Positions 11,341-22,822 are shown, numbered from the stretch's first letter. The stretch is 64,000 nt of DNA from [Phialemoniopsis] sp. UDSM-2020 (GCA_018873225.1 JAEILZ010000006.1:2232001-2296000); one strand, 5' to 3'. Numbers and translations are program-made. The notes: a model not told the origin generated them from the sequence alone.

Positions 11341-12333
11341 ACGCGAGCAAGGCTCGATTTGGGATGGCCGTGAAGGAAGGATGCCGGGCAGGAGCTCGTG
11401 GAGTGGTTACTACATATATCGGTTTCCCTGAAAGTGCATATCGAGATGGGATAGGGAGCCAACCCCTGAGTTTCACGGTTCAACAACACTGTTTATAGCC
11501 TTTCGTTTGTTTAAAGATACATCGAGCACAAGAGCAAATCGACTTGATAAGCCTGACCGAAGGGGAATCAAGCAAATGCGGGCCCTGAGGAGCATTTTAC
11601 TCATTTCACGTTTGAAGATGCATCTTATGTAGGCTAGGCAACGGCCCAACCGGTAAGCCTGGAGCTTTCAACGAGTCTGTACCTTTGGTATGGGTTGTCT
11701 GTAGAGAACACGACCTAAAGTCAGATCGATGGCTGCCATGAATTCCCCGCAGCCGCCAAGCGCCCGAGGTTGTGAGACACCACGCCAACTTGGGTACATG
11801 ACATCACCGCCCATACACCATCATCTCGGTCATCCCACACATCTTGCACCCGCCGGGCATGGAGCGGTAAATCCGAAGATAGTTGGCGTGCTTTGTCGTC
11901 CTGATGTCTTGGCAGCCGTATACGGAGTTGAGGGGCTGTGCCAATTGTAGAGGTTGCTCGGGCAGGACTGTTTCAGATGGGGTGGTGCATGAAAGAGAGG
12001 ACGATCCTTCCTGTCTGCTTCTTCCTTTTTGGTGACTCGCACATTGAAAACGGCAGGCTTGACGATTGCGTAGGTTGAGGATCATTAGTAGAAGGAGCGC
12101 ATTCATTGTCGTCCTCGAGAGACAGCGCCTTTAGGGAGCCTTTTTCCTCTGGTCATCGAACGAGGGGTATTTCTTCGATCGATTGTGGCCAGCACTTATA
12201 CCACTCTGAGTCGGATCTGAACTATCTGACGCTCCAGATCTCATATCCAAGGCGGAACCATTGCAACATCAAGACTTCGGATTTCATTCTTCCAGACAAG
12301 GCTCAACGCCTACAACAAGGGTATTCGCTAGCA
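11341..12333. other. Intergenic region between whi2 and the AA12 gene
   Basis: About 1 kb. It contains overlapping Cys-containing ORFs on the minus strand (11804-12106) that I cannot confirm as a gene; see findings. The right part is the promoter of the AA12 gene. Confidence 0.5.
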
Positions 12334-13917
12334 ATGGGTTTCATCACCAAGGTCGCCGTTGCGGCCCTTCTACACATATCTCTGTCCAATGCCCAGACGC
12401 CCACCTGTGCAACGGTCCTCAAGCCGTCATACAGCGCCCCCGTCGTGGGCGCCGGCTACACGGCGCAGCTCATCGCCACGGGCCTCAAGAAACCTCGCGG
12501 CATCCTCTTCGACCAGGACGGCGGCCTGCTCGTCGTGCAGCAAGGGACGGGCATCCAGCGGCTCACCTTCACCGACAACGGCGGCACCTGCCTGGTGGTC
12601 AAGGACAGCACGTCGCTGGTCGCTGACGGTTCCCTCAACCACGGCATAGAGCTTTCGGCCGACGGCAAGACGCTGTACGCCTCGTCGGCCGACATGGTCT
12701 ACTCGTGGACCTACGACGCCGCGGGCGTCAGTGTCGGCGACAAGCGCACGCTCGTCAGCAACATGAGCAACTCGGACCACACGTCGCGCACGCTGCTGCT
12801 CTCGCGCCGGAGCGAGGGCACGCTGCTCGTGTCGCGCGGCAGCAGCGAGAACATGGACATGGAGGCGCAGCAGGTCAGCTCGGGTCACTCGCAGATCCGA
12901 GCCTTCGACCTCAAGAACATGCCCGACGGCGGCAAGCCGTACGACTACAGCTCCGGCGGCACGATGCTCGGCTGGGGCCTACGCAACTCGGTCGGCGTGG
13001 CCGAGGAGCCCCTGACGGGCGGCATCTTCAGCGTCGAGAACTCGGCCGACTCGATCGAGCGCAACGGGCAGGACATCCACCAGGACGACCCGGGCGAGGA
13101 GATGAACTTCCACGGCTTCCTCAACGGGTCGACGGACCACCAGGGCGGCAACTACGGCTACCCGGACTGCTTTGCGCTCTGGGGCACCAACATCCCCGAC
13201 AAGGGGGACATGGTGGTGGGCAGCCAGTTCGCGCTGGACCCGAACGACCAGCTCAACGACAAGACGTGCGCGGACAAGTACGTTGCGCCACGGTTGACGT
13301 TCCAGGTAATACACCACCCCTGAACTAAAGGAAGAAGGCAATGGTTCTAACACATGCTGATCTAGGCACACATGGCGCCCCTTGACATTAAGTTCACCCC
13401 CAACGGCACAGAAGCCTACGTCACCTTCCACGGAAGTTGTAAGTCCACACAAGACATCTTCTCTCGCCCTTATAGCACCCACTTATACAGTCTCGCAGGG
13501 AACCGCAACGACCCAGTCGGCTACAAGCTCTCGGTGATCTCCTTCGCCAACGGGCAGCCCGTCGAGCCGCCCACGAGCACCTCGGCCGCCAAGGACATCC
13601 TGTCCAACCCGGACCTGTCGGCCTGCCCGCGCAACTGCTTCCGCCCCGTCGGCTTGGCCATCGACGCGCAGGGCCGCATCTTTATGAGCTCCGACTCGAC
13701 GGGTGAAATCTACGTCTTGCGCAAGTCGGAGATGACGGCCCTCGGCGGCGGTGGCGGAGATGGTGGTGGGTCGTCGACGGGCTCGGGCTCGGGCGGGACC
13801 TCGACGCCCAACGTCGGTCCGCGTTCGGGTAGGTATCGGGCGAGCGAGGGGGCATGGATGGCTGCTGCCGCGGCAGCCTTGGGCCTGGTTGGCGGGATGG
13901 TGATGCTTGCTATCTAA
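12334..13917 (+). CDS. Secreted PQQ-dependent sugar dehydrogenase-like protein (AA12 / sorbosone dehydrogenase type), probably GPI-anchored
   Basis: Exons 12334-13305, 13366-13438 and 13499-13917 give 487 aa; introns are 13306-13365 and 13439-13498 (60 nt each). The chosen ATG begins a signal peptide (VAVAALLHISLSNAQ); the in-frame ATG at 12106 would bury it. The body is a six-bladed beta-propeller of the sorbosone/pyranose dehydrogenase family, with KPRGILFD, SDHTSRTL, HGFLNGS and GGNYGYPDCFALWG. Splicing restores HGSWNRNDPVGYK. The C-terminus has a Gly/Ser spacer followed by a hydrophobic tail without a charged end (AAAAAALGLVGGMVMLAI), the layout of a GPI signal. AA12 enzymes oxidise sugars with pyrroloquinoline quinone. 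Codon use is strongly GC-ending, unlike whi2 upstream. Substrate cannot be read from sequence. Confidence 0.85.
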
Positions 13918-14259
13918 ACTCTATGGGAGAGTTTGCGCATGATGTATGATTTATTGAGCCGGCGTGAAGGAATGCCAGTGATCGCAATGCTTTCTGCGGC
14001 GTTGTTCTGTAGGTCGGCTAATGATGATATGTATACATGATTCACACAGGGGAAAACGCTGATATCCGTATGCGCCAGAACGCATCACCACCAGAGCAGC
14101 ACACATGTGATTTGTATAGACCCAAGTCTCGTTATTATTACTCTGCAATGAACGCCCCCTTCGCTGTGTGGGGGGCGAAGCCTGAACGCCGTACATGACA
14201 TCGTCTAATTTCTCCTTTTTTCCACTCTACCTCCGTAGACCGAGCAAGAATACAAACGT
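13918..14259. other. Convergent intergenic region (AA12 gene / sec13)
   Basis: 342 bp between convergent stops. Expected to contain both 3' UTRs; no other structure seen. Confidence 0.6.
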
Positions 14260-15453
14260 CTACTCTTCCATCGTCTTGACGCACTCCCACTCGCCCTTAA
14301 GGTTCTCCTTCCAGAGCGTCACCTTGTTGTCGCCACCGCTAACAGCCAAGACGTTGCCGCTCAGCGACCAGCTGACGCGCCAGACAGGGGCATCGAAGTT
14401 GAGAACCTTGCAGTTCCAAGCGCCCTGGCTGCTAGCGTCGCTCGTCCAGATGCGGACCGTCTTGTCCTGGCTGGCACTGGCGATGTAGCTCTTCTGCAGG
14501 ACAGTCGGGCTCCAGGCGACATCGCGGACCCAGTCCGTGTGGCCGGTCAGAGGCTCACGCTCTTGCTTGTAGCCGTTGGCCGCAGGGTCCCAGACCCAGA
14601 TCTTGAGCAAGTTGTCGCAGCCGCCAGTCACGAAGCGGCGGTTGCCCGTGCTGCCGGGACCCGGGTTGGATGAGACGATGGAGCCGGGGGTGGTGCTGGG
14701 TGCCCAGGAGACCGAGTTGACGCCGAGGCCGTGGGCGGGGAAGGTAGTGTGCTCGTAGTTGTTGTCCTTGAACTCGAGGACGGAAACGGCGCCGTCTGAG
14801 GAGGCACAGGCCAATAGGCAGCCGGACTCGTGAGGGGACCAGGCAACGATGTTGACAGAGGCTTTGTGGAGGGCGAAGTCGAAGAGCTTCTGCCATGAGC
14901 CGGACTGCTCGCGCCAGATGAAGACCTTGCCGTCGTAGCCGGCCGAGGCAAGAATGTTGCCGTACTTGGGGTGTGCCCACGCAACGCACCAAACCGGACC
15001 TTCGTGTCTATGAACAGCAGGAAGAGTTAGAGGTGCGTTCGAATAAAGTACGAGTCGGTGAAGGTTGGAGGGGCATCAGACTCACCCTTTTAGCGTCTCG
15101 GTAAGCCTCTGGGTCTCGCCGTCAACCTCAAAGATCTTGATTGTCCTGTCTGAGGAGCACGTGGCTAGTCGACGGCCATAATAGTCGAGAACGGCATCGT
15201 GCTGTCGTTATACATTAGCAATGCGCGAGAGAGCGCTGGTCAACCTCCCCGAGCTCTCACGAGAAGCGTCGAGGACACCAGCTGGCGGGTTGTGGACGAC
15301 CTGAACGTACAATCATCTCCTCGTGGCTGGAGTTCGCTATGACTTGGGTAGTCTGCGACTAGAAATATGATCAGCGACTAGCTATTCGTTGTGCGAGTAC
15401 GGCACGCCGTCGATGAGGGGCAGGGAGAGGCCTTGGGGGAGAAGCTATACCAT
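14260..15453 (-). CDS. sec13: SEC13, WD40 subunit of COPII and of the nuclear pore
   Basis: Four coding exons in transcript order, 15453-15451 (the ATG alone), 15352-15311, 15201-15086 and 15007-14260, give 302 aa, a normal SEC13 length. Splicing yields an N-terminus [15 protein letters not shown] followed by [15 protein letters not shown], as in other SEC13 proteins, then six WD/propeller repeats ([56 protein letters not shown]). SEC13 pairs with SEC31 in the COPII outer coat at ER exit sites, and with NUP145C in the Nup84 complex. Introns are 15353-15450 (donor GTATAG), 15202-15310 and 15008-15085. The first junction is inferred from homology and a good CACA-ATG context. Confidence 0.93.
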
Positions 15454-16340
15454 TGTGAGCTAAATTGTGATGGGGTCGGCTGAATCTATTGAGGGATGTA
15501 TTGTCTGGTAGTTGTATGACAAAGACAAGGGCGACGAGAAAGCGCTCGAGCTGTGGTGGTTTGTCCGTGATTGTTGTTGTTTGGAGTTTCTGGATAGCTT
15601 CGAGGTCGCTTTGTGCCAGCTGGGGGCTCTTCCCAAAAGATGCCAGCAGCACTGATAACTCTGGACAGCACACATTAGCGCCAACCAAACCCGACCTTAT
15701 CAGCTACCCACGAGGCCTGTTTCACTGGTCTGGTCTTCTTCAAAAGTGGGGCTAAAGTAATTCCGGTACCGATTCCAGAGACAACATTGAACATCAGCGA
15801 ACCTCACAGTGCCCACAGTGACACCAGACCGGCTGATGTCACCTGGAGAACCCCTAACAGGCTGCTTCCTCAGCTGTTTAGCGCTATTAATCAGCGCACT
15901 CTGGGGAAGTGGGGTGCGCCACCTTTTTGCATGTGCCTCTTCGCAGCCGACAAACACTATCGCGAACATGCCCGGTCACACTCTCACATCTTGACCACAT
16001 CAAACCACCCGGTTGTTGGACCACGATCCTTTTTTGCGGGTCCACCAAAGCTTCACAATATGGGCTCGCATATATACTTTGATATCATTTATTTCAGGTA
16101 AATCCCACCCCTCCCTTTCCTTCTCCTCTCGAAATCCGCCACCCTCTGCCCTTCCAACCCCCACCATCAACAGCTTCCCGAGCAAACCTCGGCTGTTGAT
16201 TTACAACCCTTCTGACCCTTTCGACAGCTTAATTACATTCCCATCGTGATAGCCACGATTGGACCCTTCTTGTCATATCCTCACTACAGCAGTTGCCCTC
16301 TTTCCCGTCGATAAATCGCACCCGCGCCCCACCAACGAAG
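15454..16340. other. Divergent promoter region sec13 / pex20
   Basis: About 0.9 kb between divergent start codons, containing both promoters and 5' UTRs. The pex20-proximal part is pyrimidine-rich. No gene supported. Confidence 0.6.
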
Positions 16341-17603
16341 ATGGCGGACAACCTTTGCGGCCCCTCCAACGCTCTCAAGAGCTTTGGAGAGCACGTCGAC
16401 CGCGACCGCTCCATCCAGCAAGATCGCTTGACTGGAGCGCCTCAGGGAGGTTCAGCGGTGAGTCTCTTGTCACCTTGAGATTCAACATTATTTCACATCC
16501 AGTTCACTTTGCGCCCACTCAGAACAATCGCAAACTAAGTCATGTAACAGGCCTTCCGATCTGCGCGACCCGCCGGAAACGGCGATCAAGATTTCCGCAA
16601 CTTCGTACAGAGCCATGGCCCTGTCATGGGGCCCGAGAGCGGCCCAGCCCATCACCAACCGGAGCTCGCTCCCCACCACCTCCCATATGTCCGGACCTTG
16701 CACCGGGGTCACCGCAGCGGCCCCCTCACCGAGACCGGTGCTGCGTTCGACATGGCCATTCCCGGCCAACAGCGCCCCAACGATAGCGAACTCAGTCCGG
16801 CCGGTTTCTCGACTTGGGCCACCGAATTTAGCGCTCAAAACAATGGCACTGGTGCAGGTCCAGGCCAGATGATGCACAACATGGCTCGAATGCAGCCTGG
16901 TCCTCAGCCGGGTATGGTCGGCTATGGCGGTGCCCCCATGCATCCTCAGATGGCTCAAGCGGTCCCGTACCAAGCTCCATTCTACCAGCCCAACTACCAG
17001 CCCTTCATGAACACTCAACCTGGCCCAGCTGCCACTTTTGCGCCTGCTCCGCCGCAGGCGGCCATCACTGCGCTTCCTCCCGGCCTGAACGAGGAAATTC
17101 TCGCCGCCCAATTTGCTCAGTTTAGCACAGAGTATCAAGACTTTGAGAACGAGATGGGCTCCTACATGACCCAGAATGGCCCAAGTCAGGACGAGCAGGC
17201 GGTTGCTCGAGCAGAGACGGAAGATGTTGACGCCGAGATGGAGCGCATTGCAGATGAGCTGGATCGGCAGCGTCTCGAGGGCAACCCCGATCTCGCCCCC
17301 GGTGCTGGAACTGAGAGCGAGAAAGAGAAACGCCGCGTCCAAGGCGAGCTTGCCGAGACGGCGCGACAGATCCTCGATTCCGTTGCCGACAACAACAGCG
17401 ACAAGTTTGTCAACTCGAGCTTCCTCACCCTTATGCGTCAAATCACTGCCAATGAGGTCGTCCTGATGGGAGATGACTTTGTCAACCTCGAGACCGGCGA
17501 GCCCGTTGCTTCCGTCCAACACAAGGACCCAGACGCCGAAACCAAAGGCAAAGGCAAAGCCGTCGAGAGCGATGGTGCCAAAGAGACATCCAGCACCAAC
17601 TGA
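16341..17603 (+). CDS. pex20: Peroxin PEX20, PTS2 co-receptor
   Basis: Exons 16341-16457 and 16551-17603 give 389 aa (intron 16458-16550, GTGAGT donor). The N-terminus (MADNLCGPSNALKSFGEH) carries the conserved Cys6 that in PEX5/PEX20-type receptors is mono-ubiquitinated for export from the peroxisome membrane. A WxxxF docking motif is visible at WATEF (about residues 128-132), used to bind PEX13/PEX14. The C-terminal third is the PEX7-binding region (SSFLTLMRQITANEVVL and the following stretch). PEX20 partners PEX7 in importing PTS2 proteins such as thiolase. The middle is rich in Gln, Pro and Met, as expected for this disordered receptor. A long antisense ORF over this gene is a codon-bias shadow. 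Confidence 0.92.
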
Positions 17604-18374
17604 TGGCGGGAAGAAGTCCAATCGGCAGGGGTGAGGACTGACGATTGGCATACGCCCCGTTACATGTCGCACTCTGAGAAGTGCCCCTCTAGGCCGACTT
17701 CTTCTCGTTCTGTCCTTCCGCCTCTAAGACCTCTATTTGACTATACCCCGGCTTCTGAGCTGCGCGATCTGGCTGAAGAGGCCATCGCCCGAAAGAAGTA
17801 TTTCTCTCCGATTGCATCGCCCGCCGCACCCTCATCACCTGTCAGGCCTTTGTCATCGACTGGTGCACAGAATTAGATGAAGGACGGGTATTGGTCTTGC
17901 ATCGGAAGCTGCTATCATTAGAGGAAGGGATGTATGATTATGCATTTTGACATTTGTTCCATCGATCACGGCGTTCAGGAGGGCTACACAAGGGTTTAAA
18001 AGACGAAGATATCATCAACCGTCATTGTCGCGAGAGGCAGCATATAATGCCTCCATTTATGATCACCAACACAAACTGCCATTACCTGAGCGACTACAGT
18101 TGGTCGGCTCACAGGCTCTTTGGTATTGACGTAGATTCTCTCACTGCATGGTTGTAGGGGATTGTGATAGACACATTGCATGGCTTTGCTAGATTAATCA
18201 ATGTTTCGAGTTTCAGCAATATCACAAACTTTGTGGCATCTTTAGAGATCATCTAAGAGTCGAAAATTGTATCAAACGTTGACATGTTACATGCGCCTCC
18301 CTGAATCCGTCCCGGGATTTCCATCAAAAGCTCATCCAAGCAAAGGCAGCGTTGTCCATCCAAACATCATCACA
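17604..18374. other. Convergent intergenic region (pex20 / niiA)
   Basis: About 0.77 kb holding both 3' flanks. Short ORFs have no support. Confidence 0.6.
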
Positions 18375-21300
18375 TCACCAGTCAGGAGCCATACCGCAGC
18401 CTCCGCCAACAGCCAATTGGACAGGCTTCCGCATCGGCAGCTCCGCATGCGGCCTGACGCCGGGCTTCTTCGCCCGCCGCCCCTTGAACCCGATCTTGCG
18501 ATCCAGCTCCGTGAAGGGCGCGCCCCCGGCGCCGTTGCTGCTGCCGTCCGGACCCACCTCGCCATCCCCCTTGCGCACCATCCACCGGCTCGTCCCCAGC
18601 GCGGCGTCGAGCTCCTCCACCGGCGGCAGGCGCAGGTACACCATGCCGTCGGCGCGCTCCTCGGCGTCAAACGTCGCGATCGACAGCGCCGCGTCCGTCT
18701 TGCAGCTGCCGTCGCCGAGGTCGTAGTTGCGCTTGTGGTACGGGCACGACACCCACGGCGCCGCTTTTTGGGAGGTGCTGCAGCTGCTACTGTCCTTGTC
18801 CTCCTGCTGCTGCCCGATGAGCCCGTCGGACAGGACAAAGGCGCGCTTGTGCGGGCACATCTGCTGCGTGGCGAAGTAGCGGCCCCGGACGCGCCACAGC
18901 GCGAGCTGCGTGTCGCCGCGCTTGATCGTCGCCGAGATGCCGTTGGGCGCCTCGTCGGCGCCGGCAAAGTGCGCCGCCTCTATGACGGGCTGCCACGACG
19001 TCGAAGACCAGCGGCTCTTCAGGCCGGCGAAGTCTTCGGCCGCGGCGTCGCGCGCCCAGTGCACGGGGCGCTCCTGCCCGCGCTCCCGCTCGACCTCCAT
19101 GTTGGCGAGGCTGTCGCCCGTGTTGTCGAACTGGCGGAACTTGGCGGCGATGGCCGGGTCGGCGAGGGCCTCGGCCCACTCGTCGAAGAAGGAGTCGACG
19201 AGCTCCTGCATCTGCGCCTCGAGGGAGGCGTTGATGCCGAGCCGGTCGTTCAGGATGACGTCGCGCAGGTAGGCGATGCCGCCGGGCAGAGCCTCGAGCC
19301 AGCGCGCCGTGCGCTGGAGCTTGTCGGCGGTGCGGATGTAGAACATGAGGTAGCGGTCGAGGATGGGGACAACGTCGGCCGGCGGAACATCTTTCGCGAG
19401 GATTTCGGAGTGTCTCGGTTTTGCGCCGCCGTTGCCTCCGACGAAGATGTTGAAGCCCTTTTCTGTGGCGATGAGGCCAAAGCTGTGAAAAGGGCGCAAA
19501 TCATGTTAGCCACTCATGACATCTGTTGTGGTGCTAGAAAAGAGAGTGCAGATTCTCAACTTACTCCTTATTCTGCGCCTCGGCGCACTCGCGCACGCAA
19601 CCGCTCACGCCGCCCTTGATCTTGTGCGGGCTCCTGATGCTCTTGTACCGCTCCTCGAGCCGCACCGCCATGCCGACGCTGTCGCCGATGCCGAACCGGC
19701 ACCACGTCGTGCCGACGCAGCTCTTGACCGTGCGCAGCGACTTGGCGTACGCGTGCCCGCTCTCCATGCCCGCGTCGACGAGCCTGCGCCAGATGGCCAG
19801 CAGGTCCTGCTTGCGCGCGCCAAACATGTCGATGCGCTGCCCGCCCGTGATCTTGGTGTACAGGCCGTACTCGCGCGCCACCTCGCCCATGACGATGAGC
19901 TTGTCGGGAGTGATCTCGCCGCCCGCGACGCGCGGCACGACGCTGAAGGTGCCGTTCCTCTGAATGTTGCCGAGGAATTTGTCGTTGGTGTCCTGCAGGC
20001 CGTGGTGCGCCTTGTCCATGACGTGCCGGTTCCACAGGCTAGAGAAGATGCTGCCGATCGTCGGCTTGCACACCTCGCAGCCCAGGCTGTCCGGTGAGGT
20101 GCCCGCCTCCCGCATAACATCCTGGAAGGTCCGAAGGCGCTTCGCCATGACGATGTTGTAAAGGTCCGCTCGGGTGAAGTCGAAGTGCGGGCACAGATTG
20201 TTCTTGACCTCGTTGCCCATATCCTTCATCGCTTTGTTAAAGATAGATGTGACCAGGGGCATGCATCCTCCGCAGCCCGTGCCTGCTTTTGTACATGACT
20301 TGATCTCTCCTAGACTCTTACATGTACCATCCTTGACGACGTTGACGACGTCTCCCTTGCTAACATTGTGGCATGAGCAGATCTGTGTGTCGTCGTCGAG
20401 ATCGTCGCCATCGTCTGCCCCTTCTTTCTTCGCGCCGAGAATGAGTTGCGCAGGTGGTATATCTAGCTCCTTCTGGTTCTTAACCATCGGAACCAGCTTG
20501 ACGTAGTCGCTTGTGTCCCCTATCATCATGCCACCAAGGAGGTACTTCCCGTCCATCGTAAATATATACTTTTTGTAGATGTTCTGAAAGGGGTCTTTGT
20601 AAGTCAATGCTTTGACCGGGACTGGAGCCACTCCATTAGCCACGCCATTTTCATTGCTCTGCTTGTGGCCGTTTGCACCGTTTGTTTGCCGGGACGCCTT
20701 GCGCTCCGCCTTGGCGGGCAGGTATTTTGCCCCGTCTCTGTCTGCGAAGAAGTCACCAAAGCTCGCAACATCAACTCCCATCAACTTGAGTTTTGTACTG
20801 AGGTCAGGTCGCTTATAGAGGCGGGGTTGATGCAGCTTCGCTTGGGTGAGGTTGAAGGACAGGACGTCTGCCATCTCGATCCCGGGTGCGATGAGACCGA
20901 ATGTCTGGTTCCGCCAACTCGCGCATTCGCCAATGGCGTAGACATCGGGTTCGCTCGTGGTAAGGTCATCATTGACAATGATGCCTCCACTACGCTCGGC
21001 GCACTTGATCCCTGCCTGCCTCGCGAGCTCATCTCGTGGTCGTACTCCTATCGCGAAGCATATTGTCGAGCAGGGCATATACTCTCCATCCTCAAAGTGC
21101 ACACCGATGACGTTGTTGTCGGAATCCGTCTCGATCTTTCCGACCCGCTTGGTGAGAAGGACATCCACTCCAAGACTTCGGACCTGTTCGACCACCATGC
21201 TGCCCGCATCGCCATCCAGCTGACGGCTGAGTACCCATTTGTTGCGTTCAATGACCTTGACCTTTTGGTAGCACTCGAGGTCAAGCATCGCCTTTGCGGC

Positions 21301-21935
21301 CTCAAGACCTAACAATCCTCCACCAACCACCGTGCCCACTGTATCTTTTTTCGTGGCAGCAAAGGCGATCAATCTTTCTAGATCGTCGATCGTCCTGTAG
21401 ACAAAGACGCCATTTGCGTCATGGCCGGGTGTATGATTGGGCAGAATGGCTTCAGAGCCGGTGGTTATGACGAGGATGTCATAGGACACCTCATTGCCGT
21501 CTGCGCATATGACAGCTTTCCGCGCTGGCAGGATCTCGATAACCTTTGTGTTGATGTGACAGCCCAGGGCACCATCTGCGAAGTTCTCATACTGGAGCAG
21601 AGTATTAGTAGGTGGTTTACAGCCAAGAATGTTACATTGAGAAAGGCTTACCCAATCCGCAGAGTTGAGGTACAAGTTCTCAATTTTCCGGTGCTCAAAG
21701 AAAGTTGTCAAACCGACACGATTGTAAGCCAGATGAGGCTCTTCGCCGATGACAACAATATCATATTCTCGAGACTTTGCATCAAGCTTCAACAGCTTTT
21801 CTCTATGGCGGAAGACGTATGGGTTAGTATCGATTGTGCCAAACTTTTAGTAGCTGATCGTTTGACTTACATGAAGCTGACCCCGACCATTCCCAGGCCC
21901 ACCACCACGATCCTCTTGCGCTGCTCGACAGTCAT
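18375..21935 (-). CDS. niiA: Assimilatory nitrite reductase [NAD(P)H]
   Basis: Exons 21935-21871, 21802-21652, 21591-19565 and 19482-18375 give 1116 aa, typical of fungal NiiA/NIT-6. It reduces nitrite to ammonium in the cytosol with NAD(P)H. In order: an FAD fold beginning [10 protein letters not shown] near residue 9; a second Rossmann motif [11 protein letters not shown]; a BFD-like [2Fe-2S] segment (CSCHN ... [11 protein letters not shown]); the siroheme/[4Fe-4S] cysteines ([11 protein letters not shown] and [10 protein letters not shown]); and a C-terminal Rieske-type domain (CPHKR ... CPYHKRNY). Introns: 21803-21870; 21592-21651 (60 nt, in frame and stop-free, CTAAT branch); 19483-19564. 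Splicing the last gives [16 protein letters not shown]. The upstream region holds a TCCGCGGA site and GATA elements, matching nitrate induction and nitrogen derepression. No nitrate reductase or transporter gene is adjacent. Confidence 0.96.
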
Positions 21936-22571
21936 CTCGACTGGAAAGCGGCACTCGCTCGTTGCTGTCGAAAGACGACAAGAGCTAAGAAGAGAAGACC
22001 GTTAAATAGAAGGCAGTAGAAAATGCTGATTGGGAAGGTCGTGGAGAGGACCATGACACGGATCGTCAGTCTTACACACTGAGCTTAATCCTGGTAAACA
22101 TATATCGTAGGAACTTGTAAAAAAAGGCACGCAGTAAAAGTGGCCACGGCTTCAGGAGTATCACGAATGGAAAAGTGAAGAAGAGAAAAGGACATAAGAG
22201 AGGTCGACAAAACTTGGGAATCGCTCTCATTCTTTCCTGGCTAACACACCGGAAGGAGTGTCTACTCCGGATCTAGGCCTCCGACTATGACCCAGCATGT
22301 CACCCGGCACCTATGAGACCGTATCGAGTAGCAGCCTTTCTTACAGCAGCCCTCCGTCCGTCCCAACGCCCCATCATGCCGAGCTGTCGCCGCTCAGTGC
22401 CTAGACGGCTCCAAGGCGTGCAAAGTGATGCTCTCCCCAATCAGGGGCCGGCATTGGCAATGCTGGCAGCGTCATAAGGCGTCGCGAGCATCTCCTCGGC
22501 GGTGGCAGTTTGTTTTCAGGCCCGCGCTGATTTGTGCATCTGGGGTCATATCGGGGCGCCGTGGTTGATCA

Positions 22572-22578
22572 TGATAAG
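22572..22578 (+). promoter_or_regulatory. GATA element TGATAAG (AreA/NIT2 type)
   Basis: Match to the fungal HGATAR consensus, about 640 bp upstream of the niiA start and close to the TCCGCGGA palindrome. Confidence 0.6.
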
Positions 22579-22617
22579 GAGCGAGATGTGTCGACTGGTC
22601 GTCCCGATATGAGCCCC

Positions 22618-22623
22618 TGATAA
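22618..22623 (+). promoter_or_regulatory. GATA element TGATAA (AreA/NIT2 type)
   Basis: Second HGATAR match, 46 bp from the first and 60 bp from the NIT4/NirA-like palindrome. Confidence 0.6.
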
Positions 22624-22677
22624 CAGCACCCCAGCCAATCACAGCACAGTCCGCAATCAGGGACCTGCCTCTGACGC

Positions 22678-22685
22678 TCCGCGGA
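22678..22685. promoter_or_regulatory. TCCGCGGA palindrome, NIT4/NirA-type nitrate activator site
   Basis: Exact 8-bp palindrome matching the symmetrical site reported for Neurospora NIT4; it also fits the NirA core CTCCGHGG. It is extended to a 10-bp palindrome (22677-22686). It lies about 740 bp upstream of the niiA start and is flanked by GATA elements, as in known nitrate-assimilation promoters. Function is inferred from sequence and context. Confidence 0.7.
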
Positions 22686-22815
22686 GAAACGGTTCCCAAA
22701 TCTGGAGAAAGACACGGATATGTCTTCTGCTATTCTTTCTAATTGCTAGTAGCGATTATACTCTACGCATCCTAATGACTTCTGTAAACAAAGTTGATGT
22801 TGACAGTCCAAAACT

Positions 22816-22822
22816 CTTATCA
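22816..22822 (-). promoter_or_regulatory. GATA element, minus strand TGATAAG
   Basis: Third HGATAR match upstream of niiA, read as CTTATCA on the plus strand. Confidence 0.55.

Noticed and set aside
12106..12333. Upstream in-frame ATG of the AA12 gene
   Set aside because: It would place 76 residues before an evident signal peptide.
16488..17672. 394-aa minus-strand ORF across pex20
   Set aside because: Antisense shadow. PEX20 on the plus strand has Cys6, WATEF and family-wide similarity.
18267..19619. 450-aa plus-strand ORF across the niiA 3' part
   Set aside because: Codon-bias shadow of niiA; composed of Arg/Ala/Val/Leu-rich filler and it crosses a niiA intron.
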